This document shows, piece by piece, positions 8,083-16,375 of a DNA stretch of 36,747 nt. The stretch covers positions 84,406 to 121,152 of the forward strand of contig JAUNGJ010000002.1 in assembly GCA_030524585.1 (NCBI GenBank), in the 5' to 3' direction. The DNA comes from Eubacteriales bacterium (GTDB taxonomy: Bacteria; Bacillota; Clostridia; Lachnospirales; Lachnospiraceae). Below the pieces are notes generated by a model. The model made no database searches and was not told where the DNA came from. It saw nothing but the letters and a program-made list of their open reading frames with translations. Positions within the stretch are counted from its first letter, which is position 1. Every line of letters begins with the position of its first letter. The position numbers and the translations under genes were made by a program.

Positions 8083-8688
8083 ATGATTACAGTCAATGCA
8101 ATGGGCGATAACTGCCCGATTCCGGTAATTAAGACAAAGAAAGCCATGCAGGCGCTGACAGGACCTGAAACAATTGAGGTTCTGGTAGATAACGAGATTG
8201 CGGTTCAGAATGTGACGAAGATGGCTTCCTCCAGTGGCGGCAAAGTTACGTCTGAGAAGCTTGGAGAGAAAGAATACAGGGTTGTGATTACTATGGAAGG
8301 CGCTCCGGCTGCAGCAGAGGAAGACGGCGCTGCGTGCATTCCTGACATAAGAGATAATACGGTTGTAGTAATTTCTTCAGACCGCATGGGAAGCGGCAAT
8401 GATGATCTGGGTAAGGTTCTGATTAAGGGATTCATCTTTGCGGTTACACAGCTTGATACGCTGCCGAAGACAATGCTGTTTTATAATGGCGGCGCTACGC
8501 TTACCTGTGAAGGCTCTGATTCGCTGGAGGATCTGAAGTCTCTGGAAGCACAGGGCGTTGAGATTATGACTTGTGGTACATGCCTTGACTACTATGGATT
8601 GAAAGAGAAACTGGCGGTTGGTTCTGTAACGAATATGTACAGTATTGTGGAGAAACTGGCGGGAGCAGGTAAAATATTAAAGCCATAA
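8083..8688 (+). CDS. yedF: Selenium metabolism protein YedF (TusA-like + DsrE-like)
   Basis: A 201-residue two-domain protein. Residues 1-75 are a TusA-like sulphur-carrier domain with the CPxP motif (NCPIPVIKT, Cys11). Residues ~95-201 are a DsrE/F-like domain with a CGTC pair (Cys164 and Cys167) in IMTCGTCLDYYG. This fusion is the family found beside selD in Sec-using bacteria and is thought to carry or deliver selenium or sulphur for selenophosphate synthesis; direct biochemistry is limited. The start at 8083 follows AAAGGTGGAAAT; a longer in-frame start at 8059 has no such site. It is the first gene of the selenium operon, 135 nt before selD. Confidence 0.88.
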   Translation: MITVNAMGDNCPIPVIKTKKAMQALTGPETIEVLVDNEIAVQNVTKMASSSGGKVTSEKLGEKEYRVVITMEGAPAAAEEDGAACIPDIRDNTVVVISSDRMGSGNDDLGKVLIKGFIFAVTQLDTLPKTMLFYNGGATLTCEGSDSLEDLKSLEAQGVEIMTCGTCLDYYGLKEKLAVGSVTNMYSIVEKLAGAGKILKP

Positions 8689-8709
8689 GTGCCGGTAGGG
8701 CAGAATTAC

Positions 8710-8730
8710 AATATACCTGTCAGGTATATT
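8710..8730. repeat. Perfect 10+1+10 inverted repeat in the yedF-selD gap
   Basis: AATATACCTG and CAGGTATATT flank a single T. As DNA this is operator-like; as RNA it could only form a hairpin by opening the centre. It lies 22 nt after the yedF stop. The protein that would bind is unknown; the LysR regulator at the end of this operon is one candidate. Confidence 0.6.
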
Positions 8731-8758
8731 ATGAGGATATAAGCTCAGACTACTAATA

Positions 8759-8787
8759 GATTCCTGCGGTTCGATGCCGCAGGAATC
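8759..8787 (+). promoter_or_regulatory. 11-bp hairpin with a tRNA T-loop-like loop before selD
   Basis: GATTCCTGCGG (8759-8769) pairs perfectly with CCGCAGGAATC (8777-8787) around the 7-nt loop TTCGATG. No U-run follows, so it is not a terminator. The loop closed by G-C matches the T-loop pattern TTCGANN, and the T-loop of the tRNA-Sec in this window is TTCGATT. It ends 36 nt before the selD start. Confidence 0.7.
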
Positions 8788-8823
8788 ACTGAGTTTATAA
8801 GGATTACCCGAAGGAGGATTTTT

Positions 8824-9864
8824 ATGAAAAGTAACGTTAAGCTGACAAGTCTCAGTAAAACAGCAGGCTGAGCGGCAAAGATAGGTCCGGAGACCCTTGC
8901 TCAGGTTCTGAGTAAGCTGCCGAAATTTCAGGATGATAACCTGCTGGTCGGAATTGAGACTTCCGATGATGCTGCAATTTATAAGGTGACGGATGAGATT
9001 GCAATGATTCAGACGGTGGATTTTTTTACGCCTATAGTGGATGATCCCTATATGTTTGGGCAGATTGCAGCGGCGAATTCTCTGAGCGATGTTTGGGCTA
9101 TGGGAGGAGAGCCGGCGGTGGCGCTGAATATTGTGGGATTCCCTAATTGTCTTGACCCGGCAATTCTGGGAGATATTCTTGCGGGCGGCGCTGATAAAGT
9201 GAAAGAAGCAGGGGCGGTTCTGGTGGGCGGACATTCTGTTCAGGATGATGAACCGAAATACGGATTATGTGTGTCCGGATTTGTACACCCTGATAAGATA
9301 TTTAAGAATTATGGATGCAGACCGGGAGATGTTCTGGTTTTGACAAAGCAGATTGGAAGCGGTATCGTGAATACCGCTATTAAGGCAGATTTTGCATCGC
9401 CGTCTGCCATCAGAGAGGCGCAGACTGTGATGGCATCTCTGAACAAGAAGGGAAAGCAGGTTGTAGAGAGGTATGATGTGTCGGCCTGCACGGATATTAC
9501 GGGATTTGGCCTTCTGGGGCACTGCGTGGAGATGGCATCTGCCAGCGAAGTGACATTTGAGCTTAAAGTGAAGGACATTGCGTATTTTGCAGATGCAATC
9601 GACTATGCCAAGATGGGTCTGGTGCCGGCGGGAGCTTACAGGAACCGAAGATATTCCATCAATCAGATTGAGTCTGAAGGCGTTGAGGAGCATTATTTGG
9701 ACCTTTTGTATGATCCTCAGACTTCGGGAGGTCTGTTGATCAGCGTGAGTCCGGAATATCTCGGTGAAATGCTTGCAGATTTTGAAAAAGCAGGCATGGA
9801 TACGACGGTTTCGATTATTGGACGGGTATCTGAGAAGAGCGACAAACTGATACGGCTATATTAG
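8824..9864 (+). CDS. selD: Selenide, water dikinase SelD (selenoprotein, Sec16)
   Basis: Read with TGA at 8869-8871 as selenocysteine, this is a 346-residue protein starting MKSNVKLTSLSKTAG-Sec-AAKIGPETL. In SelD the residue before AAK is the catalytic Cys or Sec and the following Lys is essential. Downstream are GIETSDDAAIYKV (metal/ATP-binding Asp pair), IQTVDFFTPIVDDPYMFGQIAAANSLSDVWAMGGEP, and DITGFGLLGH, all typical of the AIR-synthase-like fold. It makes selenophosphate from selenide and ATP for SelA. The start follows AAGGAGG at 7-8 nt. A start after the TGA (8986) would lose the catalytic residue, so it is rejected. SelD being a selenoprotein makes its own synthesis depend on the pathway it feeds. 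Confidence 0.95.
8869..8900 (+). promoter_or_regulatory. UGA-Sec codon and bacterial SECIS of selD
   Basis: UGA at 8869-8871 is followed by GCAAAG (8875-8880), an ATA bulge, GGTC (8884-8887), a CGGA tetraloop (8888-8891), GACC and CTTGC (8892-8900). The loop lies 16 nt after the UGA, in the range needed for SelB recruitment. The fold was done by eye. Confidence 0.75.
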
Positions 9865-9883
9865 AACGAAAGGGCAGGGACGG

Positions 9884-11290
9884 ATGAATAAGAATATGTT
9901 ATACCGCAGCATTCCGAAAGTCGATGTGCTGTTAGAAAATGAATCAATTCGGGAAATGATAGAACTGTATAGCCGTGATGCGGTTATGGAGGCTATCCAT
10001 ATGGAATTGGACCGATTGCGGGGATTTATCGCCGGATGTGAGGAAGAGGAAAAGGCAAAGGAGCAGATTCTGCTCCTTGTGCCTCATGTTGTGCAGACGG
10101 TGGAAGGAATGCACACGCCTAATATGAAGAAAGTGATCAACGGAACCGGTACGGTTCTGCATACAAATCTTGGCCGTGCACCGATCAGCAGAAAGCATAT
10201 GGAGAAGGCATTTAACATTGTGACCGGGTATTCCAATCTGGAATATAATCTGGAAAAAGGAAAGCGTGGAGAGCGCTATTCCCATTTTGAAGAGCTTCTG
10301 TGCAAAATTACCGGAGCTGAAGCGGCGATGGCGGTCAACAATAATGCATCTTCGGTGCTGTTGATTTTAAGCTCCCTTGCAAAGGGAGGAGAAGTGATCG
10401 TATCCCGGGGCGAACTGATTGAGATTGGCGGTAAGTTCCGGATTCCGGATGTAATGGAGCAGAGCGGCGCTTCGCTGGTAGAGGTAGGAACCACGAATAA
10501 GACGCATTACAGCGATTATGAGGATAATATTACGGAGGAGACCAGAGCGCTTTTGAAAGTACATACCAGCAACTATCGGATTGTAGGGTTTACAGAGTCG
10601 GTTACGATTGACGAGCTGGTTCCTCTTGCGAAAAAAATGGATATCCCGGTAGTAGAGGATCTGGGAAGCGGAGTATTGATCGATCTGTCTAAATACGGGC
10701 TGTCCTACGAGCCTACTGTACAGGAGTCGATTGCAAAGGGCGCCGATGTCGTGTGCTTTAGCGGCGACAAACTGTTTGGAGGACCGCAGGCCGGTATTAT
10801 TATTGGTAAGAAGAAATATATCGATATGATGAAGAAGAATCAGCTGACCCGCGCTTTAAGGATCGATAAATTTACTGCGGCGACGCTGGAACTGGTATTG
10901 CAGGAATATCTGTCCGAGGAAAAGGCAATTGAAAATATTCCGGTACTCCGCATGATTACAGAGCCATTGGATGAGGTGGCAAGGCGTGCCAGAAGTCTGG
11001 CGAGAGCGATTCGGGCTACGGGGATTCCGGCAAAGGTGGACGTGCTGTCCTGCGAATCCCAGATAGGAGGAGGCTCTCTTCCATTGGAGAGGATTCCGAG
11101 TATGGCGGTCGCTGTTAATCCGGAGGACATCCGTGTGCCGGAATTAGAAGAGCGTATGCGCTACCTTCCGGTGCCGATTATTCCAAGAACGGTAAATGAT
11201 ACAATTATGCTGGATGTAAGAACAATTGAGAGCGATGATTTTAAGCTGATCGCCGCTGAGATGCAGGAACTGTTTGGTTTGGAGAAATAG
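9884..11290 (+). CDS. selA: L-seryl-tRNA(Sec) selenium transferase SelA
   Basis: A 468-residue PLP enzyme that converts Ser-tRNA-Sec to Sec-tRNA-Sec using selenophosphate. The N-terminal helical tRNA-binding part begins LYRSIPKVDVLLEN. Then comes VINGTGTVLHTNLGRAPIS, which is nearly invariant in SelA. The PLP lysine is Lys296 in CFSGDKLFGGPQAGI. PVVEDLGSGVLIDL supplies the Asp that contacts the pyridine nitrogen. Length matches the family. The start at 9884 follows AAAGGGCAGGGA, 19 nt after selD. SelB follows with only a 3-nt gap, so the order selD-selA-selB is one operon. Confidence 0.97.
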   Translation: MNKNMLYRSIPKVDVLLENESIREMIELYSRDAVMEAIHMELDRLRGFIAGCEEEEKAKEQILLLVPHVVQTVEGMHTPNMKKVINGTGTVLHTNLGRAPISRKHMEKAFNIVTGYSNLEYNLEKGKRGERYSHFEELLCKITGAEAAMAVNNNASSVLLILSSLAKGGEVIVSRGELIEIGGKFRIPDVMEQSGASLVEVGTTNKTHYSDYEDNITEETRALLKVHTSNYRIVGFTESVTIDELVPLAKKMDIPVVEDLGSGVLIDLSKYGLSYEPTVQESIAKGADVVCFSGDKLFGGPQAGIIIGKKKYIDMMKKNQLTRALRIDKFTAATLELVLQEYLSEEKAIENIPVLRMITEPLDEVARRARSLARAIRATGIPAKVDVLSCESQIGGGSLPLERIPSMAVAVNPEDIRVPELEERMRYLPVPIIPRTVNDTIMLDVRTIESDDFKLIAAEMQELFGLEK

Positions 11291-11293
11291 AGA

Positions 11294-13207
11294 ATGAAGA
11301 ATATAATTATTGGAACTGCAGGTCATATTGACCATGGTAAGACAACTTTGATTAAGGCACTGACCGGGCGCAATACCGACCGATGGGAGGAAGAACAGAG
11401 ACGGGGAATTACCATTGACTTGGGATTTACCTGGTTCGATCTTCCGGGCGGAGACAGAGCTGGAATTATTGATGTTCCGGGACATGAGCGGTTCATCAAT
11501 AATATGGTTGCAGGAGTCGTGGGAATGGATCTGGTTATGCTGGTAATTGCGGCAGATGAGGGAGTTATGCCTCAGACCAGAGAGCATATGGATATTCTTG
11601 GGCTTCTGGGTATTGAAAAGAGTATTATCGTGCTGAATAAATGTGATCTGGTGGATGAAGACTGGCTGGAGCTTGTGGAAGAGGAGGTCAGGGAGGAAAT
11701 GGCCGGTACATTTCTGGAAGGAGCGCCTGTGGCCAAGGTGTCGGCAGCCACCGGGCAGGGATTGGCTGAGTTAGTTGAGCTGATCGACCGCATGATGAAG
11801 GATGAGGTGGTGGAAAAGGACATTACTACCATCCCCAGACTTCCGGTGGACCGGGTGTTTTCTCTGTCAGGATTTGGAACGATCATTACGGGAACGCTGC
11901 TCTCAGGCACTATTTCCAGAGACGATACCTTGGAGATGTACCCGATAGGAAGCACCAGTAAGATTCGCAGTATCCAGGTGCACGGAGAGGATAAGGACAG
12001 ATGCTATGCGGGACAGCGTGTGGCGATCAACCTGTCTAATATCAAGAAACGGGAGATTTCCAGAGGCTGCGTACTGGCGCCGCCGGGCAATATGAAGAAT
12101 TCGGACCTTCTGGATGTGAAGATGAATATTCTGGATTCCTCCATGCGGGTGCTGACAAACCACACAAGGCTCCATTTATTTACCGGAACCAGTGAAATTC
12201 TGTGCAGAGCGGTTCTGCTGGACAAAGAAGAAATCGGGCCGGGAGAGAGCGGATATGTACAGCTTAGGCTGGAGGAAGAGATTGCCCTGCGCAGAGGCGA
12301 CCGGTTTGTGGTGCGGTTCTATTCGCCGATGGAGACAATAGGCGGCGGCGTGGTGCTGGAACCGAATCCATCCATCCATCGCAGGTTTCAGAAGAATGTT
12401 ATTGAAGAACTGGAGAGAAAAGAATCCGGTTCGTCTGCCGATGTGATCGAGATGCATATCAAAAAGCATGGAGATGAACTGGTGACGCAGGCGGAGCTTG
12501 CAAAGCTGACAGCATTATCATTGGACGAAGTGGTGAAGGATATAGAGGAACTTAAGAATTCCGGGCTGATCCATACCTTCATAACGCGGAAAGACGTCTA
12601 TGCATGGCATGTGGGGGCGGAGAGAATTACAAGGCAGAAGATTCTGGATGCGCTGGCGTCTTATGAGAAAAAGTATCCGTACCGTTATGGTATGAAGAAG
12701 GCGGAAGTGCAGGTGACCTTCCTGAAAAAGATGAAGCCGGTAGTATTTGATCAGTATGTGGAATACCTGGTGCAGGAGGGGATTCTCAGGCGTGTGGCGG
12801 AGTATCTGTGCACGGCGGATTACAAGGTGTGCAAGGATGCGGTTTATGGTAAGGTGTCCGACCAGATTCTGGATACTGTAAAGAAGGCAAAATATGATTT
12901 CATTCGCTATTCGGACATAGAGTTTGCTGATGTGGACCGGGCGGTTGCAGATGATATTCTGAATATCCTGCTGGAAGAAGGTCGATTGGTAAAGGTATCG
13001 GATGATCTGTATACTTTGACGGAGTATATGGAGGAAGCCCGGGTAATGATTCAGGAGGAGTTTGCCAAAAGACCGGTGATTACGACGGCGGAGGTGCGGG
13101 ATTTGTTCCATACAAGCCGTAAGAGTGCGAAGCCGATCATTGAGTATATGGATAGTATTAAAGTAACAAAACGGGCAGGAGCAGAGAGCGAAAGGGTAGC
13201 GTACTAA
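11294..13207 (+). CDS. selB: Selenocysteine-specific elongation factor SelB
   Basis: A 637-residue GTPase that carries Sec-tRNA-Sec to the ribosome and binds the SECIS hairpin. G1 is [10 protein letters not shown] (residues 8-17), switch II is DVPGHERFI, and G4 is NKCD. The EF-Tu-like domains 2 and 3 follow ([18 protein letters not shown]...). From about residue 375 onwards there are winged-helix repeats, the C-terminal SECIS-binding domain, ending in [23 protein letters not shown]. All expected domains are present. It starts 3 nt after selA, with GGAG inside the selA end. Its stop shares one base with the LysR gene start (TAATG), so the regulator is translationally coupled. Confidence 0.97.
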   Translation: MKNIIIGTAGHIDHGKTTLIKALTGRNTDRWEEEQRRGITIDLGFTWFDLPGGDRAGIIDVPGHERFINNMVAGVVGMDLVMLVIAADEGVMPQTREHMDILGLLGIEKSIIVLNKCDLVDEDWLELVEEEVREEMAGTFLEGAPVAKVSAATGQGLAELVELIDRMMKDEVVEKDITTIPRLPVDRVFSLSGFGTIITGTLLSGTISRDDTLEMYPIGSTSKIRSIQVHGEDKDRCYAGQRVAINLSNIKKREISRGCVLAPPGNMKNSDLLDVKMNILDSSMRVLTNHTRLHLFTGTSEILCRAVLLDKEEIGPGESGYVQLRLEEEIALRRGDRFVVRFYSPMETIGGGVVLEPNPSIHRRFQKNVIEELERKESGSSADVIEMHIKKHGDELVTQAELAKLTALSLDEVVKDIEELKNSGLIHTFITRKDVYAWHVGAERITRQKILDALASYEKKYPYRYGMKKAEVQVTFLKKMKPVVFDQYVEYLVQEGILRRVAEYLCTADYKVCKDAVYGKVSDQILDTVKKAKYDFIRYSDIEFADVDRAVADDILNILLEEGRLVKVSDDLYTLTEYMEEARVMIQEEFAKRPVITTAEVRDLFHTSRKSAKPIIEYMDSIKVTKRAGAESERVAY

Positions 13208-14121
13208 TGAATTTGAAACAGTTAGAGGCATTTGTAGAAGTGGCGGAGGGCGGAAGCTTTTCAAGGGCGGCTAAAAGCCTGTATTTGACACAGCCAACGA
13301 TTAGCGCACATATAGCGTCATTGGAAAAGGAGCTGGAAGTGCGGCTTTTTGTGAGAAATACGAAAGAAGTAAGTCTGTCTCCGGAAGGTCATACACTCTA
13401 CAAGTATGCAAGTCAGATGGTTAATCTGGAGAAGCGTATTGAAGAGGAATTTGGAGAACGGAGAAAACTGGGAAAGCAGTGTATTACTATAGCAGCTTCC
13501 ACGATTCCGGCTCAGTATCTGCTTCCGAAGATTCTGGCGAGATTTAATGAAAAATATCCCGGCGAACAGATTCGTCTGATGGAATCGGACAGTTCGCGGG
13601 TGGTAAATCAGGTGGTAGAACATATGGTAGACATCGGATTTACCGGAACGGTGCTTGAGAAGAAGCATTGTAAATACATTCCGTTTTATAAGGATGAACT
13701 GGTTATTATCACACCGAATATAGAAATATATCAGAAGAGAGCAGAGACGCCGATGGACATTTCCTGGATTGTGGATGAACCGGTTATTATGAGAGAAGAA
13801 GGCTCGGGAACAAGAAAGGAAGCGGAGAAGCAGCTGCGGGGTGCGGGAATCAGGCCGGAGCAGCTCAATGTAATTGCAAGTATCGAGAATCAGGAGACCA
13901 TTAAGAAATCTGTCTGCGGCGGAATGGGGATTTCGGTGCTGTCAAAATTGGCTGCTGCGGATAAGGTGGAAGATGGAAGCGTTCTGTCATTTGCTATTCC
14001 GGGAGCGGATAAAGGACGCGATATTAATGTGGTATATAATAAGAACTATCAACTGTCGGTTTCGGCGGATCGGTTTTTGCGAACGGTGAAAGAAGTTTAT
14101 CTGGATAAACATGATAGATAG
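13207..14121 (+). CDS. LysR family regulator associated with selenium genes
   Basis: A 304-residue LysR-type regulator. The winged helix-turn-helix is at residues ~1-60 (GSFSRAAKSLYLTQPTISAHIASLEKELEVRLF). The rest is the two-lobed periplasmic-binding-like effector domain, including CITIAASTIPAQYLLP and VIMREEGSGTRKEAE, the latter a CysB/CysL-like ligand loop. A LysR gene directly behind selB recurs in Sec-using Clostridia, and the protein is presumed to sense a selenium or sulphur compound, but its ligand is not known. The start overlaps the selB stop by one base. Its targets could include the inverted repeat at 8710-8730 (inference). Confidence 0.88.
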   Translation: MNLKQLEAFVEVAEGGSFSRAAKSLYLTQPTISAHIASLEKELEVRLFVRNTKEVSLSPEGHTLYKYASQMVNLEKRIEEEFGERRKLGKQCITIAASTIPAQYLLPKILARFNEKYPGEQIRLMESDSSRVVNQVVEHMVDIGFTGTVLEKKHCKYIPFYKDELVIITPNIEIYQKRAETPMDISWIVDEPVIMREEGSGTRKEAEKQLRGAGIRPEQLNVIASIENQETIKKSVCGGMGISVLSKLAAADKVEDGSVLSFAIPGADKGRDINVVYNKNYQLSVSADRFLRTVKEVYLDKHDR

Positions 14122-14124
14122 ATA

Positions 14125-14133
14125 TGGTATAAT
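14125..14133 (+). promoter_or_regulatory. Internal extended -10 promoter before the class V aminotransferase
   Basis: TGGTATAAT, 24 nt before the start at 14157, with no good -35. It would allow the last two genes of the operon to be made without the sel genes. Confidence 0.45.
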
Positions 14134-14156
14134 AGCGCGAATTGAGGGAAAATAAT

Positions 14157-15299
14157 ATGATATATATGGATAACGCGGCAACCACTATGTGTAAACCTAA
14201 GAAGGTGATAGAAGCAGTAGCATCTGCCATGGGGTCTATGGGAAATGCAGGGAGAGGAGCTCATGGGGCGGCATTGAGTGCTTCGAGAGTAATCTATGAT
14301 ACCAGGGAGCTGCTGTGTGACTTTTTTGGAGGTACAAATCCAAAGCAGGTGGTATTTACCAACAATTCAACGGAGAGCCTGAATATTGCGATAAAGGGTC
14401 TTCTGAACCCGGGAGATCATGTAATCACAACGATGATGGAGCATAATTCGGTCCTGCGCCCATTATATGAGATGCAGGATAAGGGCGTGAAGCTTACGAT
14501 TGTTGAGAGCGACAGGCAGGGGATCACGAATATTGATGATATAGAAGCGGCGATTCGGCCGGAGACAAAGGCGATTGTGTGCACCAATGGCTCGAATTTG
14601 ACGGGAAATTACGTGGATGTTGAGAAAATCGGCGGGCTTGCAAAGAAGCGGGGAGTGCTGTTTATAGTAGATGCATCACAGACGGCGGGAGTGTTTCCGA
14701 TTGATGTGCAGAAGATGCATATCGACGTACTGTGCTTTACCGGACATAAGAGTCTGCTGGGGCCGCAGGGAACCGGTGGGATGTATGTGAGAGAGGGGCT
14801 GGCCATTCGGCCTTTGAAGAGTGGAGGAAGCGGTGTTCAGACCTACAGCAGAAGCCATCCGTGTGATATGCCGACTGCGCTGGAAGCAGGTACGCTGAAC
14901 GGACACGGAATTGCCGGACTCCATGCGGCGCTGGAATATTTGAACGAAGAAGGGATTGACCGCATCCGTGCCCGCGAGCAGGAGCTGATGTGGAGATTCT
15001 ATGAGGGGGTTAAGGTGATTCCGAATGTGAAAATATACGGAGATTTCAGTACGAAGGACAGATGCCCGATTGTAACCCTGAATATTGGTGATTATGATTC
15101 TTCAGAAGTCAGTGATGCTCTTCTGATGGACTATGGGATTTCAACCAGACCGGGAGCCCACTGTGCGCCGCTGATGCATAAGGCGTTGGGTACAGTAGAA
15201 CAGGGCGCGGTGAGATTCAGCTTCTCCCACTATAATACAGAAGAAGAAGTAGACGCTGCCATTCGCGCAGTTTGGGAGCTGTCGGTGGATGAAGATTAG
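14157..15299 (+). CDS. Class V PLP aminotransferase, cysteine desulfurase-like
   Basis: A 380-residue fold-type I PLP enzyme starting MIYMDNAATTMCKPK. VVFTNNSTESLNIAIKGLL and VITTMMEHNSVLRPL (the PLP-stacking His) are typical. The PLP lysine is Lys198 in CFTGHKSLLGPQG, and the mobile-loop catalytic cysteine is Cys336 in RPGAHCAPLMHK. It resembles the SufS/CsdA-like group more than IscS. Next to sel genes it may supply selenide from selenocysteine or sulphur for YedF or tRNA modification (inference). The ATG at 14157 follows GAGGGA at 8 nt; a TTG 15 nt upstream is in frame but lies inside that site. Confidence 0.9.
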   Translation: MIYMDNAATTMCKPKKVIEAVASAMGSMGNAGRGAHGAALSASRVIYDTRELLCDFFGGTNPKQVVFTNNSTESLNIAIKGLLNPGDHVITTMMEHNSVLRPLYEMQDKGVKLTIVESDRQGITNIDDIEAAIRPETKAIVCTNGSNLTGNYVDVEKIGGLAKKRGVLFIVDASQTAGVFPIDVQKMHIDVLCFTGHKSLLGPQGTGGMYVREGLAIRPLKSGGSGVQTYSRSHPCDMPTALEAGTLNGHGIAGLHAALEYLNEEGIDRIRAREQELMWRFYEGVKVIPNVKIYGDFSTKDRCPIVTLNIGDYDSSEVSDALLMDYGISTRPGAHCAPLMHKALGTVEQGAVRFSFSHYNTEEEVDAAIRAVWELSVDED

Positions 15300-15341
15300 C
15301 TGAAAGACAGGGAAAGATACGGCGGTAAGGAGATAAATAAT

Positions 15342-15578
15342 ATGAGAAAGAAAGAATTGAAGCTTGTAATTACGTTTCATACCACGACAGATGCCATGGC
15401 AATGGAGAAGGCCTGTAAGCAGGCAGGAGCTCCGGGGCGGCTGATTCCGGTTCCGAGGGAAATATCGGCAGGCTGTGGATTGGCGTGGTGTGCAGGCTTA
15501 GATGAGCGGGAGGCTGTTCGGAAAGTGATGGATGGTATGGGACTTCAGGAGCAGGATGTGCATGAAGTGATGGTTTAA
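15342..15578 (+). CDS. DUF3343 small protein, putative Se/S carrier
   Basis: A 78-residue protein matching the DUF3343 family (putative Se/S carrier-like). It has an initial strand LVITFHTTTDAMAMEKAC, then PGRLIPVPREISAGCGLAWC with a conserved GCGLAWC pair, and a short helical tail. It follows the cysteine desulfurase-like gene by 42 nt, with GGTAAGGAGAT before the ATG. The context suggests it accepts the persulfide or selenide released by that enzyme. The role is inferred from family and neighbours; no activity is established that I can name. Confidence 0.82.
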   Translation: MRKKELKLVITFHTTTDAMAMEKACKQAGAPGRLIPVPREISAGCGLAWCAGLDEREAVRKVMDGMGLQEQDVHEVMV

Positions 15579-15582
15579 ATGT

Positions 15583-15611
15583 TTGCATATTAGGGACGAA
15601 AGTAATATAAT
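15583..15611 (+). promoter_or_regulatory. Predicted promoter of the B3/4 gene
   Basis: TTGCAT (15583-15588), a 17-nt spacer and a perfect TATAAT (15606-15611), 34 nt before the start codon. It separates this gene from the selenium operon. Confidence 0.65.
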
Positions 15612-15644
15612 ATATTCGTTAATAAGACAGAAGGAGAAAATGCT

Positions 15645-16313
15645 ATGGGCAAACATTTGGTTATTGATGCGGATATGAAGGAAAAGTGGCCATATACACG
15701 GGTTGGATGTTTTCAGTATAAAGTCACGGTAGAGAAGAAGAATGAAGAGATGTGGAAGTATCTGAAAAAGGATATTTTCAAGAAGACAAAGGATAATATC
15801 TTCGATTATGGTGTAAATGATATTCCGAATATTAAAGAATCAAGAATGGCGTATAAGGCTTTTGGAAAAGATCCGAGCCGCTATCGTGTTTCTTCGGAGG
15901 CTTTGGTCCGCAGAATCGGTCAGGGAAAAGGCCTCTATGAGGTAAATACAGTAGTGGATGTGAACAATCTTATTTCTATTGAGTCGGGATTCTCTGTAGG
16001 ATCCTACGATACGGCTCATATTGCGGATGAACTGGTTTTCCGTGTTGGAAAAGACGGAGAGACCTATAAAGGGATTGGCAAAGCCGAAATCAAGATTGAT
16101 GGACTTCCGGTGCTTGCAGATGAAGCAGGAGCCATTGGCAGCTCGACCAGCGATTCTGAACGCGCGATGATAACGGAAGAGGCGAAAGAGGTTCTGACAT
16201 TGGTTTACTCATTCTCTGATAATAAGGATCTGGAGAAGGCAATGGAGTATGGAAGAAAGTATCTGGAGCAGTATGCAGGCGCGATGGATGTAGAGTGCTG
16301 GATTGTGGATTAA
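15645..16313 (+). CDS. B3/4 domain protein (PheRS-beta editing-like)
   Basis: A 222-residue free-standing B3/4 domain, the fold used by the phenylalanyl-tRNA synthetase beta subunit for editing. Typical segments are NIKESRMAYKAFGKDPSRYRVSSEALVRRI and LYEVNTVVDVNNLISIESGFSVGSYD, followed by a strand-rich C-terminus ending AMDVECWIVD. Single-domain members are common in Bacillota and are suspected to hydrolyse mischarged tRNAs or bind free amino acids; their substrate is generally unknown. It has its own promoter, AGAAGGAGAAA ribosome binding site and terminator, so it is a single-gene unit between the selenium and proline blocks. Confidence 0.85.
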   Translation: MGKHLVIDADMKEKWPYTRVGCFQYKVTVEKKNEEMWKYLKKDIFKKTKDNIFDYGVNDIPNIKESRMAYKAFGKDPSRYRVSSEALVRRIGQGKGLYEVNTVVDVNNLISIESGFSVGSYDTAHIADELVFRVGKDGETYKGIGKAEIKIDGLPVLADEAGAIGSSTSDSERAMITEEAKEVLTLVYSFSDNKDLEKAMEYGRKYLEQYAGAMDVECWIVD

Positions 16314-16338
16314 TACAGGAATGTACAGATATAAATAA

Positions 16339-16365
16339 AGCCCGGACATGAGTCCGGGTTTTTTG
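16339..16365 (+). terminator. Rho-independent terminator after the B3/4 gene
   Basis: AGCCCGGAC pairs with GTCCGGGTT around the loop ATGA (stem core 16341-16347 with 16352-16358), followed by TTTTTT. It lies 25 nt after the stop. Confidence 0.92.
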
Positions 16366-16375
16366 TTTCATAATT

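Noticed and set aside
8986-9864. A shorter SelD starting at the ATG at 8986
   Set aside because: It would lack the catalytic Sec16 and Lys, has no ribosome binding site, and the upstream frame with TGA matches SelD perfectly.
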